A stretch of DNA of 11,496 nt. Source: Methylobacter sp. GTDB lineage: Bacteria; Pseudomonadota; Gammaproteobacteria; Methylococcales; Methylomonadaceae. This document shows positions 1 to 6,804 of the stretch, piece after piece. The notes under the pieces were generated by a model that was given only the letters and a program-made list of their open reading frames with translations, did no database searches and was not told the DNA's origin. The translations under genes and the position numbers were made by a program. Every line of letters begins with the position of its first letter. Positions within the stretch are counted from its first letter, which is position 1. The DNA lies in NCBI GenBank assembly GCA_028714995.1, contig JAQTLI010000046.1, positions 1 through 11,496 on the forward strand, given 5' to 3'.

Positions 1-1
1 G

Positions 2-1075
2 CCCGAACAGGCCTTTATCTTTGAAGGTTTATCTGAACAGCCAGTAGTTTCAATCCTGAGAGGTTTTTCAGCGCCGGTCAAACTGTCTATGGAGCGCAGC
101 CTGAATGAACTGGCGTTCTTGTTAAGCTACGACAGCGACACCTTTAATCGCTGGGAGGCTGGGCAGCAACTGGCCGGACATATTATTTCAGGCCTCATTG
201 CCGATTTGCAAAACGGTAGGGATATGCACGTCAATCCCATCATGATTAATGCCTTTAAGCAGGTGCTGGAGCAACCGTGGGATGACTTGTCATATTTTTC
301 TTTGTTATTAAGCCTGCCCTCGGAAACCTATCTTGCTGAACAAATGCAGGTTGTCGATGTGGAAGCCATACATACCGCCCGTGAATTTGTCATACAGACC
401 TTAGCAGAACAGCTACAAATACAGTTCCAGACTTTATACCTGAATAATCATAAGGATGAGTCAGGACTGTTTGATGCCGGCGCAATAGGCCGCAGACGCA
501 TCAAAAACACCTGCCTAAGTTATTTAAGCAAACTGGAAACCCCGGAAATCCAACAATGGTCACAGCAGCAATTTAACAGTGCTAAAAACATGACCGACCA
601 GATGGCGGCGTTAACGGTTATCGCTGATAATCCGCATCCTGCCAGACAGCAGTGCCTGGCTGACTTCTATCATCAATGGCGAACTGAAGCGCTGGTGATT
701 GATAAATGGTTTACACTTCAAGCTTCCAGCAGCATGCCGGATACCTTTGCCACCGTTCAGGCATTGATGAACCATCCTGCGTTCGATTTAATAAATCCAA
801 ACCGTGTCAGGTCATTAATAGGTGCATTCAGCCAATCCAATCCGCTGCATTTTCACGCCAAAAATGGTCAAGGCTATCAATTTCTTGCCGACCAGATCAT
901 CGCACTGAACACGCTAAATCCACAGATTGCATCCCGCATGGTCGGCGCATTAACGTCGTGGCGCAGATATGATAAAGGCAGGCAGGCACTGATGAAAGCG
1001 CAGCTGGAACGTATTATGACTACTGCGGATATTTCCAAAGATGTTTATGAAGTTGCCAGCAAGAGTCTGGCCTGA
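2..1075 (+). CDS. pepN: Aminopeptidase N, C-terminal part (5' end outside window)
   Basis: This is the C-terminal part of a PepN-type M1 zinc aminopeptidase, which removes N-terminal residues from peptides in the cytoplasm. The frame is open from base 2. The first residues include the sequence LRGFSAPVKL, nearly the same as the junction just before the helical C-terminal domain in E. coli PepN. The rest aligns by eye to that domain all along its length. Landmarks are NMTDQMAAL, VIDKWFTLQA, NPNRVRSLIGAFSQSNP and a final RYDKGRQALMKAQLERI. The catalytic HExxH and GAMEN regions lie outside the window to the left. The ATG at position 89 is internal and not a true start. The gene ends with TGA and converges on the rnfB-like gene, with 114 bases between them. 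No frameshift is visible. The identification is secure. Confidence 0.96.
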   Translation, partial: PEQAFIFEGLSEQPVVSILRGFSAPVKLSMERSLNELAFLLSYDSDTFNRWEAGQQLAGHIISGLIADLQNGRDMHVNPIMINAFKQVLEQPWDDLSYFSLLLSLPSETYLAEQMQVVDVEAIHTAREFVIQTLAEQLQIQFQTLYLNNHKDESGLFDAGAIGRRRIKNTCLSYLSKLETPEIQQWSQQQFNSAKNMTDQMAALTVIADNPHPARQQCLADFYHQWRTEALVIDKWFTLQASSSMPDTFATVQALMNHPAFDLINPNRVRSLIGAFSQSNPLHFHAKNGQGYQFLADQIIALNTLNPQIASRMVGALTSWRRYDKGRQALMKAQLERIMTTADISKDVYEVASKSLA

Positions 1076-1117
1076 GGAATTGAATCGGTAATATTATTTT
1101 AAAACCACGCTCTGCTT

Positions 1118-1158
1118 GGATTTGGCGTAAGATTCAGCTTTATTTCTGCGTCAAATCC
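1118..1158. terminator. Long inverted repeat between convergent pepN and rnfB
   Basis: GGATTTGGCG (1118-1127) pairs with CGTCAAATCC (1149-1158) as a 10-bp stem with one G-T pair and a 21-base loop. It sits between two convergent genes, where a bidirectional terminator would be expected. Neither strand has a clear T-run after the stem, so intrinsic terminator function is only an inference. Confidence 0.35.
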
Positions 1159-1189
1159 ATCTATCTAAAAATGGCATGGAGGAATGTAT

Positions 1190-1750
1190 TTAAGCGTTAC
1201 TCACATTTGCCGACTTCATCTTTAGCAAAGCCTCTTTTTTCTTTTTCGCACGCTCCGCTTTTTCAGTTTTTTCCTTTTCTTTGCGTAAACAGCGAGCCTC
1301 GTAACGACGCCTTGCCTGTGCTGATTTCTGCGTCTTGGCAGGTAACTGCCCTGCTGGCAGAGGGGTCATGATAATGCAGTCTACCGGACAGGGGGCCACA
1401 CACAGCTCACAGCCGGTACATTCCGAAGCGATAACCGTGTGCATGAATTTTGCCGCGCCCAAAATGGCATCGACCGGACAGGCCGCAATACATTTGGTGC
1501 AACCAATGCAGTCTTCCTCAATAATAAAGGCGACGCTTTTAGGTTTGTGCTGGCCGAATTTGGTATTAAGCGGTTTGGGAGCTACGCCTAATAAATTCGC
1601 CAGGTCGAGTATGCCTTCGTCACCTCCCGGCGGACATTGATTGATGTCCGCCGAGCCCGATGCGATGGCCTCGGCGTATGGTCGGCAACCGTGGAAACCG
1701 CACTGTCCGCATTGGGTCTGTGGCAGCAAGGCATTTATTTGATCAATCAC
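1190..1750 (-). CDS. rsxB: RnfB/RsxB-like soluble iron-sulfur ferredoxin
   Basis: This 186-residue protein resembles the B subunit of the RnfABCDGE/Rsx electron-transport complex. It has the four-cysteine RnfB cluster motif CGQCGFHGC (C14, C17, C22) plus C39 in NQCPPGG. Two ferredoxin 4Fe-4S motifs follow: C81, C84, C87, C91 and C111, C114, C117, C121. Canonical RnfB starts with a hydrophobic membrane anchor of about 25 residues. Here the protein starts almost directly at the cluster domain, so it is probably soluble. The last 45 residues are rich in Lys, Arg and Glu (KEKEKTEKAERAKKKKEALL), probably a charged helix or coiled coil. The start is GTG, 20 bases after the metG stop, with no clear ribosome binding site. 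The two genes are likely cotranscribed and perhaps translationally coupled. The family is clear. Its partner is unknown, since no other rnf gene is in view. Confidence 0.88.
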   Translation of the reverse strand: MIDQINALLPQTQCGQCGFHGCRPYAEAIASGSADINQCPPGGDEGILDLANLLGVAPKPLNTKFGQHKPKSVAFIIEEDCIGCTKCIAACPVDAILGAAKFMHTVIASECTGCELCVAPCPVDCIIMTPLPAGQLPAKTQKSAQARRRYEARCLRKEKEKTEKAERAKKKKEALLKMKSANVSNA

Positions 1751-1770
1751 GGTATTAGAAATTAAAGCGA

Positions 1771-3789
1771 TTACTTGACCCTCATTCCGGGCTGTGCACC
1801 TTCATCAGGGCTCAAAATCCAGATATCCTTCCCGCCCGGACCTGCCGCCAGCACCATGCCTTCGGACATTCCAAAGCGCATTTTTCTGGGAGCCAGATTG
1901 GCGATAACCAGAGTTAATTTCCCTTCCAGGTCTTCCGGCGCATAGGCCGACTTGATGCCGGCAAATATATTGCGGGTTTCATCGCCTATATCAACGGTCA
2001 GTTGCAATAACTTATCCGCGCCATCAACATGGTCAGCCTTGATGATACGGGCAATACGCAGGTCCAGCTTGGCAAAATCATCAAAGTCGATGGTGTCTGC
2101 GATCGGTTCGAATTTTCTCGCTATCGGCGTATCGGATATTTTTTCCAGATTTTCTTTGGACGCCTCAACAATGGCTTCAATCTTGTCGATCTCAACCCGG
2201 GTCATCAACGGCTTGAATTCATTGATGGCATGGCTTAGCAAAGGCTTGGCATCAACCGGCCAGGCCTGTGGGTCCAGATTCAAAAAGCTTTCCGCATTGC
2301 CTGAAAGTGTTGGAAGAACCGGCTTTAGATAAACCGCAAGCAACCTGAACAGGTTGAGCCCCATGGAGCAGACGTCATGCAGTTCTTTGTCCTTGCCTTC
2401 TTCCTTGGCGATCAGCCAGGGTTTTTTCTCATCGATATACTGGTTGGCTTTATCGGCCAGCGCCATGATTTCACGCATGGCCTTGCCAAACTCGCGCGTT
2501 TCATAAAGTTCTGCTATTTGCTCGTTGGCATCGATAAATTCCTGGAATAAGGCCGGTTCTGAACAGTTCTCAGACAGCCTGTTGTCAAAACGCTTGGCAA
2601 TAAACCCACTGCACCGACTGGCGATGTTGACCACTTTTCCGACCAGATCGGAATTAACCCGCTGGCTGAAGTCCTCAAAATTCAAGTCGATGTCATCGAC
2701 CCCGCCGCTGATCTTGGCGGCGAAATAATAACGCAGATACTCAGGGTTCAGGTGATCCAGATAGGTTCTGGCCTTAATGAAGGTGCCGCGCGATTTGGAC
2801 ATTTTTTCGCCGTTTACGGTTAAAAAGCCGTGGGCAAAAATCGCGCTGGGCGTTCTGAAGTGAGCGCCGCTTAACATCGCGGGCCAGAACAAGGCGTGGA
2901 AATAAATGATGTCCTTGCCGATGAAGTGATACAGCTCTGCATCACTGTCTTTAGCCCAGAACTCATTGAAATCCAGCCCCTGCTTGTCGCACAGGTTTTT
3001 AAAGCTGGCCATGTAACCGATGGGCGCATCCAGCCAGACATAAAAATACTTGCCGGGCGCATCGGGGATTTCAAAACCAAAATAAGGCGCATCGCGGGAA
3101 ATATCCCACTGCTGTAAACCGCCATCCAGCCATTCAGCCAATTTGTTGCGGACTTCCGCCTGCAAATGCCCCGCTTTAGTCCAGTCGCGCAACATATCGC
3201 TAAAATTAGCCAGATCGAAAAAATAGTGAACGGAATCTTTTTCAATCGGTTTTGCACCTGAAATTGCCGAAACGGCATTTTTCAGTTCGGTGGGCGCATA
3301 GGTTGCACCGCAGGCTTCGCAGCTGTCACCGTATTGATCTAGCGCGCCGCATTTGGGACATTCGCCTTTGATAAAGCGGTCAGACAAAAACATGTTTTTG
3401 ACCGGATCGTAGGCTTGGGTAATAGTGCGTGAACTAATGTGTCCGGCATCGCGTAAACGTTCGTAGATCAACGATGAGAAAACTTTATTTTCTTCCGAAT
3501 GGGTGCTGTGGTAATTATCGAACGCCACACCGAATTCGGTAAAGTCGGCGAGATGTTCTTTGCCTACCTGGGCTATGAGTTGTTCCGGGGTAATGCCTTC
3601 CCGATCTGCCCTGAGCATAATCGGCGTACCGTGCGTGTCATCCGCGCAAACGTAATAGCAGAGGTTGCCGCGTTGTTTCTGAAAGCGTACCCAGATATCC
3701 GTCTGAATATATTCAACCAGATGACCAAGATGAATTGGGCCGTTGGCATAGGGTAAGGCGCTGGTGACAAGAATTTTTCTATCCGACAT
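1771..3789 (-). CDS. metG: Methionyl-tRNA synthetase
   Basis: MetG charges tRNA-Met with methionine in the cytoplasm, using ATP. The 672 residues match the long bacterial form (E. coli about 677). The class I signature is at residues 13-23 (PYANGPIHLGH). The four-cysteine zinc knuckle is at C144, C147, C157 and C160. The KMSKS loop is at 329-333 (GEKMSKSRGT). The anticodon-binding helical domain covers roughly 390-540. The C-terminal OB-fold tRNA-binding domain runs from about 575 to the end (DLRIARIIKADHV, then NLAPRKMRFGMSEGMVLAA), as in dimeric MetRS. The ATG start gives the expected MSDRKILVTSALPYANG opening, although no strong ribosome binding site precedes it. The gene lies 20 bases upstream of the rnfB-like gene and diverges from apbC/mrp. 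No oddities are seen. Confidence 0.98.
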   Translation of the reverse strand: MSDRKILVTSALPYANGPIHLGHLVEYIQTDIWVRFQKQRGNLCYYVCADDTHGTPIMLRADREGITPEQLIAQVGKEHLADFTEFGVAFDNYHSTHSEENKVFSSLIYERLRDAGHISSRTITQAYDPVKNMFLSDRFIKGECPKCGALDQYGDSCEACGATYAPTELKNAVSAISGAKPIEKDSVHYFFDLANFSDMLRDWTKAGHLQAEVRNKLAEWLDGGLQQWDISRDAPYFGFEIPDAPGKYFYVWLDAPIGYMASFKNLCDKQGLDFNEFWAKDSDAELYHFIGKDIIYFHALFWPAMLSGAHFRTPSAIFAHGFLTVNGEKMSKSRGTFIKARTYLDHLNPEYLRYYFAAKISGGVDDIDLNFEDFSQRVNSDLVGKVVNIASRCSGFIAKRFDNRLSENCSEPALFQEFIDANEQIAELYETREFGKAMREIMALADKANQYIDEKKPWLIAKEEGKDKELHDVCSMGLNLFRLLAVYLKPVLPTLSGNAESFLNLDPQAWPVDAKPLLSHAINEFKPLMTRVEIDKIEAIVEASKENLEKISDTPIARKFEPIADTIDFDDFAKLDLRIARIIKADHVDGADKLLQLTVDIGDETRNIFAGIKSAYAPEDLEGKLTLVIANLAPRKMRFGMSEGMVLAAGPGGKDIWILSPDEGAQPGMRVK

Positions 3790-3858
3790 AAGTGTAAAAT
3801 ATCAAGCAGTTCGAAGACAAAATAGGCCGGGTATTATGGCATAAAATAAACGCGGCTA

Positions 3859-3869
3859 CTGATTATCAG
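3859..3869. promoter_or_regulatory. Short palindrome CTGAT-T-ATCAG in metG/mrp intergenic region
   Basis: CTGAT (3859-3863) and ATCAG (3865-3869) form an inverted repeat around one central base. It lies 6 bases to the left of the larger 16-bp palindrome, within the same divergent intergenic region. It could be a second half of a composite operator or a chance repeat. No regulator can be named. Confidence 0.3.
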
Positions 3870-3874
3870 GCATC

Positions 3875-3890
3875 TTTAATGTACATTAAA
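3875..3890. promoter_or_regulatory. Perfect 16-bp palindrome, candidate operator
   Basis: TTTAATGTACATTAAA is identical to its own reverse complement. It lies between the divergent metG and apbC/mrp genes, about 85 bases from the metG start and 96 bases from the mrp start. It covers the -35 position (TGTACA, 3880-3885) of the best candidate mrp promoter, whose -10 would be TAAAAT at 3904-3909 with an 18-base spacer. A dimeric repressor bound there would block mrp. No regulator is encoded nearby, and I cannot match the site to a known regulon. Confidence 0.5.
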
Positions 3891-3909
3891 TGGGTGAAAT
3901 CTGTAAAAT
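3880..3909 (+). promoter_or_regulatory. Candidate sigma-70 promoter for apbC/mrp
   Basis: TGTACA (3880-3885, 4 of 6 consensus bases) and TAAAAT (3904-3909, 5 of 6) are separated by 18 bases. They lie about 77 bases upstream of the chosen mrp start. This is the best match in the interval but was only found by eye. The -35 box is inside the 16-bp palindrome. Confidence 0.35.
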
Positions 3910-3985
3910 AGCCATATCTTGAGTTAATTGCTTGGTTATTGATCGGGCTTCACTCTCCCCTTTATTTACAAACATGGAGCATGGC

Positions 3986-5077
3986 ATGGCAAGCATTGAA
4001 AAGGCAGATGTAGAAGATCTTCTGCAAACATTTATCGACCCCAATAATGGAACAGACTTGGTTGCTGCAAAAGCGGTTAAAGCCATCACGGTAGAGGGTG
4101 CAAATGTCAGCGTCAAACTGGAACTGGGTTATCCGGCCAGAAGCTATATACCGGAACTCAAAGCCGCTGTTGAAGAGCACTTGAAAACGCTGGCGGGAAT
4201 TGGCAGTGTCAGCGTTGAAGTCAGCGTGAAAATTGTCTCCCATTCCGTGCAGCAGGCATTAAAACCGCTGCCCAACGTCAAAAACATTATCGCCGTGGCA
4301 TCCGGCAAAGGCGGCGTAGGAAAATCAACGACTTCGGTCAATCTTGCACTGGCTCTGGCGGCAGAAGGCGCCAATGTCGGCATCCTGGATGCGGATATTT
4401 ATGGCCCCAGTATTCCAATGATGCTGGGACTTTCCGGTTTTCCTGCCAGTGATGACGGTAAAACCATGAAGCCTAAGGTCGCTTACGGCGTGCAAACGAT
4501 TTCCATAGGTTATCTGATTGAAGCCGATCAGGCGATGATCTGGCGCGGCCCCATGGTAACCAATGCCTTGCAACAATTGCTTAAAGATACGGCGTGGGTC
4601 GATGTGGACTATTTGATTATCGATTTGCCGCCGGGAACCGGCGATATTCAGTTGACCCTGGCCCAACAGATTCCGGTCAGCGGCGCGATTATCGTCACTA
4701 CGCCACAGGACATTGCCTTGATTGACGCGCAGCGTGGCCTGGGCATGTTCGAGAAAGTCAACGTACCGGTACTGGGCCTGGTTGAAAACATGAGCGTGCA
4801 TATCTGCAGCAACTGCGGTCACGAAGAAGCCATTTTTGGCGAAGGCGGCGGTCGTGCCATGGCCGAGAGAAACAGAATTGAATTCCTGGGGTCATTACCG
4901 CTGGATAGAAGTATCCGCGAATTTGCCGATTGCGGCAGACCGACAGTGGTTGCCGATCCTGACGGCCGTCCAGCGCAGATTTACAAGGAAATAGCCCGTA
5001 AAACAGCAGCGAGACTGGCGTTAAGGGCAAAGGATTTCACCACCAAGTTCCCCAAGATTGTCGTGCAAAATACGTAA
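3986..5077 (+). CDS. apbC: Fe-S cluster carrier ATPase, ApbC/Mrp (NBP35 family)
   Basis: This is a cytoplasmic P-loop ATPase that holds and delivers 4Fe-4S clusters to target enzymes. Counting from the chosen start (363 residues), a MIP18/DUF59-like N-terminal domain covers about 4-85. The deviant Walker A motif GKGGVGKST is at 107-115. Further ATPase motifs are DADIYGPS near 135-142 and DLPPGTGD at 213-220. The cluster-binding pair CSNC is at C274 and C277. The reading frame is open further upstream to a TTG at 3932, with an ATG at 3974. I prefer the ATG at 3986 because GGAG (3976-3979) lies 6 bases before it and the resulting MASIEKADVEDLL opening fits the family. E. coli Mrp is about 369 residues. 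dcd follows 74 bases downstream in the same direction. The identification is secure; the start is probable. Confidence 0.95.
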   Translation: MASIEKADVEDLLQTFIDPNNGTDLVAAKAVKAITVEGANVSVKLELGYPARSYIPELKAAVEEHLKTLAGIGSVSVEVSVKIVSHSVQQALKPLPNVKNIIAVASGKGGVGKSTTSVNLALALAAEGANVGILDADIYGPSIPMMLGLSGFPASDDGKTMKPKVAYGVQTISIGYLIEADQAMIWRGPMVTNALQQLLKDTAWVDVDYLIIDLPPGTGDIQLTLAQQIPVSGAIIVTTPQDIALIDAQRGLGMFEKVNVPVLGLVENMSVHICSNCGHEEAIFGEGGGRAMAERNRIEFLGSLPLDRSIREFADCGRPTVVADPDGRPAQIYKEIARKTAARLALRAKDFTTKFPKIVVQNT

Positions 5078-5151
5078 TTGTCTCGGCTCCGTAAAAATGC
5101 AAGTTTTGTGGTAAAATTTGGTTTTTTAAAGCAAGCAGGTAGTAATACTCC

Positions 5152-5718
5152 ATGAGCATTAAGTCGGACAAGTGGATACGCCGCATGGCGGAACAACAGG
5201 GCATGATAGAGCCGTTTGAAAGCGGTCAGGTCAGGGATTCGGAACGTGGCCGGGTCATTTCCTATGGCACATCCAGTTATGGCTATGATGTCCGGTGTTC
5301 TGATGAGTTCAAGATTTTCACCAATATCAATTCTGCCATCGTTGATCCAAAAGACTTCGACTCAAACAGCTTTGTTGATGTTAAATCCGATATCTGCATT
5401 ATTCCACCGAACTCCTTTGCCTTGGCCAGAACAGTTGAATATTTCCGCATCCCCCGTGACGTACTGACAATTTGTTTAGGCAAATCAACCTATGCAAGAT
5501 GCGGCATTATCGTTAACGTCACGCCGCTTGAACCCGAATGGGAAGGCCATGTGACTCTGGAGTTTTCCAATACCACGACGCTACCGGCAAAAATCTATGC
5601 CAATGAAGGCGTTGCGCAAATGCTGTTTTTTGGCGGTGATGAAGTTTGCGAAACCTCTTACAAAGACAGAGGCGGCAAGTATCAGGGGCAAACTGGCGTT
5701 ACCCTGCCGAAAGCGTAG
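5152..5718 (+). CDS. dcd: dCTP deaminase
   Basis: Dcd deaminates dCTP to dUTP, the precursor used by dUTPase to make dUMP for thymidylate synthesis. The protein has 188 residues, the length of the Pseudomonas-type enzyme. Visible signatures are SYGTSSYGYDVR (37-48), GKSTYARCG (110-118) and HVTLEFSN (133-140). S112, R116 and E137 correspond to the active-site Ser, Arg and Glu of E. coli Dcd. The tail YQGQTGVTLPKA resembles the nucleotide-covering C-terminal segment. The start is ATG. A weak AGGT stands 13 bases upstream. The gene follows apbC/mrp in the same direction, an order I recall from Pseudomonas. The 74-base gap holds a possible -10 (TAAAAT, 5112-5117) but no good -35, so cotranscription with mrp is likely. 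A hairpin follows the stop. Confidence 0.97.
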   Translation: MSIKSDKWIRRMAEQQGMIEPFESGQVRDSERGRVISYGTSSYGYDVRCSDEFKIFTNINSAIVDPKDFDSNSFVDVKSDICIIPPNSFALARTVEYFRIPRDVLTICLGKSTYARCGIIVNVTPLEPEWEGHVTLEFSNTTTLPAKIYANEGVAQMLFFGGDEVCETSYKDRGGKYQGQTGVTLPKA

Positions 5719-5733
5719 TTGTACCTATTTCTG

Positions 5734-5754
5734 AAGGGCGGGTCAGTCGCCCTT
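5734..5754 (+). terminator. Hairpin after dcd, probable terminator
   Basis: AAGGGCG (5734-5740) and CGCCCTT (5748-5754) form a perfect GC-rich 7-bp stem with a 7-base loop, 16 bases after the dcd stop. Only a short, interrupted T-tract follows (TTTGTAAACTTCT). It therefore fits a weak intrinsic terminator for dcd. It also lies between dcd and the convergent ycgL gene, so it may serve both. Confidence 0.55.
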
Positions 5755-5780
5755 TGTAAACTTCTCGACGTATTGCCAGC

Positions 5781-6038
5781 CTATTGAATTTTTAACGGCG
5801 CTGGTAGGTTGGTCGGCGGCAGCTGCACAAAAAAGCCTTTCGCCTTCAGGCTGTCCATCACTTTTCCTGCTTCTTCCTTCGCCAGTTTGCGTTCCGGAGT
5901 CAACTCCAGATCCATCACGAATTCCATTTTGCCAAAGCTGTTAAAAAGCGCTTCCGGCACATTCGAAAAATCGTCTTTTTTATCGACATACAAATAAAGG
6001 TGTTCTTTTTTGAGACTTTTATAAATAAAACAAAGCAT
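5781..6038 (-). CDS. ycgL: YcgL-domain protein
   Basis: This small cytoplasmic protein of 85 residues matches the YcgL family, whose function is not established. The opening MLCFIYKSLKKEHLYLYVDKKDDFSNVPE follows the family pattern (E. coli: CVIYRSSKRDQTYLYVEKKDDFSRVPEEL). The family's final motif is present as GFFVQLPPTNL. E. coli YcgL is longer at the C-terminus, so this copy ends soon after the conserved core. The ATG start fits the conserved N-terminus, although no ribosome binding site is visible. The gene converges on dcd and diverges from the membrane protease gene, with an 85-base repeat-rich gap between their starts. The family call is firm; the cellular role is unknown. Confidence 0.9.
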   Translation of the reverse strand: MLCFIYKSLKKEHLYLYVDKKDDFSNVPEALFNSFGKMEFVMDLELTPERKLAKEEAGKVMDSLKAKGFFVQLPPTNLPAPLKIQ

Positions 6039-6040
6039 GA

Positions 6041-6112
6041 GATTAGTAATAATAATGAATCAAGACAGCTATTTTAACCATTTTTGATTAAAATGGCTCA
6101 TCCTTACTAATC
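6041..6112. repeat. Two sets of inverted repeats in the ycgL/protease divergent gap
   Basis: The outer repeat is GATTAGTAA (6041-6049) with its exact reverse complement TTACTAATC (6104-6112). The inner repeat is GCTATTTTAA (6068-6077) with TTAAAATGGC (6088-6097), a 10-bp stem with one G-T pair and a 10-base loop. Together they fill most of the 85 bases between the two start codons. This could be a shared operator region, or a stem-loop in a leader transcript. The two centres differ by about 6 bases. Confidence 0.5.
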
Positions 6113-6123
6113 AAATACCATAA

Positions 6124-6723
6124 ATGGATAAATCCCAGTTCAAATCTGCTGATTTTTTTAAGAAGGCCTGTTATTTTGAGTCGGCTCTTGTTTTAGTCGC
6201 GATAGTTTTAGGCTGGATTGCGGATATCGACCCTTTTGAAAACCTTCGTTTTTCGGAAGCAGCAATTGCTTATGGTGTGATAGGAACTGTGCCTTTGTTT
6301 CTGCTGTTTCTGACCTTGGAGCAGATACAGCTGGACTCCGTGGTAAAAATCAGAAGTTTGCTGCTTGAGACGCTAGGCCCCGGTTTGCACCGCTATCACT
6401 GGGCCGACTTATTCATGCTGGCAGCGATTGCCGGCATATCGGAAGAAATCCTGTTTCGCGGCGTTATCCAGCCCTGGATGGAGTCTTCCTGGGGGATGGC
6501 CGCAGGTTTAATCGGCAGCAATATTATCTTTGGACTGGTTCATGCCGTGACGCCGCTTTATGCCGCATTGGCTGCACTGGTGGGCATTTATCTGAGCTTA
6601 TCTCTGGATTATGGCGGCGATAGAAACTTGTTAACGCCGGTGATTATTCACGGATTGTACGATTTTTTGGCATTTGTTACATTGATGCGAGCGTATAGGG
6701 CAAGTCATAAAGACCTGGATTGA
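6124..6723 (+). CDS. CPBP-family intramembrane metalloprotease (Abi/CAAX protease-like)
   Basis: This 199-residue membrane protein belongs to the CPBP family (Rce1/CAAX protease-like intramembrane proteases). The conserved motifs are in order: EEILFR (E107, E108, R112), FGLVH (F136-H140) and IIHGLYDF with H176. These Glu and His residues are the predicted metal-binding and catalytic groups. Hydrophobic segments occur near 18-32, 46-66, 94-106, 123-137, 144-160 and 171-187, consistent with about six membrane passes. The start is the ATG that gives the MDKSQFKSADFF opening; no ribosome binding site is obvious. The gene diverges from ycgL and is followed 81 bases later by the isomerase. The substrate is unknown. 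Bacterial members include bacteriocin-immunity and prenyl-processing-type proteins, and nothing here decides between them. Confidence 0.9.
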   Translation: MDKSQFKSADFFKKACYFESALVLVAIVLGWIADIDPFENLRFSEAAIAYGVIGTVPLFLLFLTLEQIQLDSVVKIRSLLLETLGPGLHRYHWADLFMLAAIAGISEEILFRGVIQPWMESSWGMAAGLIGSNIIFGLVHAVTPLYAALAALVGIYLSLSLDYGGDRNLLTPVIIHGLYDFLAFVTLMRAYRASHKDLD

Positions 6724-6804
6724 TTTTGTGCGCCCGGTTTAGTGTAGCCACTTCACGCCCTGTGTTATAAAGTAAGCGGCAATGGATTAAAAGGCGAAAA
6801 GATC

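Noticed and set aside
706..972. Open frame of 88 codons inside pepN
   Set aside because: It overlaps the clearly coding pepN frame, and its composition looks like a shadow, with no family match or ribosome binding site.
2871..3278. Open frame of 135 codons on the minus strand inside metG
   Set aside because: The metG frame is continuous and well conserved here, so this is an alternative-frame shadow.
3932..3985. Upstream TTG (3932) and ATG (3974) starts for apbC/mrp
   Set aside because: Neither has a ribosome binding site, and the added residues do not look like the family's N-terminus; the ATG at 3986 has GGAG at proper spacing.
4325..4822. Open frame of 165 codons antisense to apbC/mrp
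   Set aside because: The strand opposite a strongly conserved ATPase gene; no start signal or recognisable domain.
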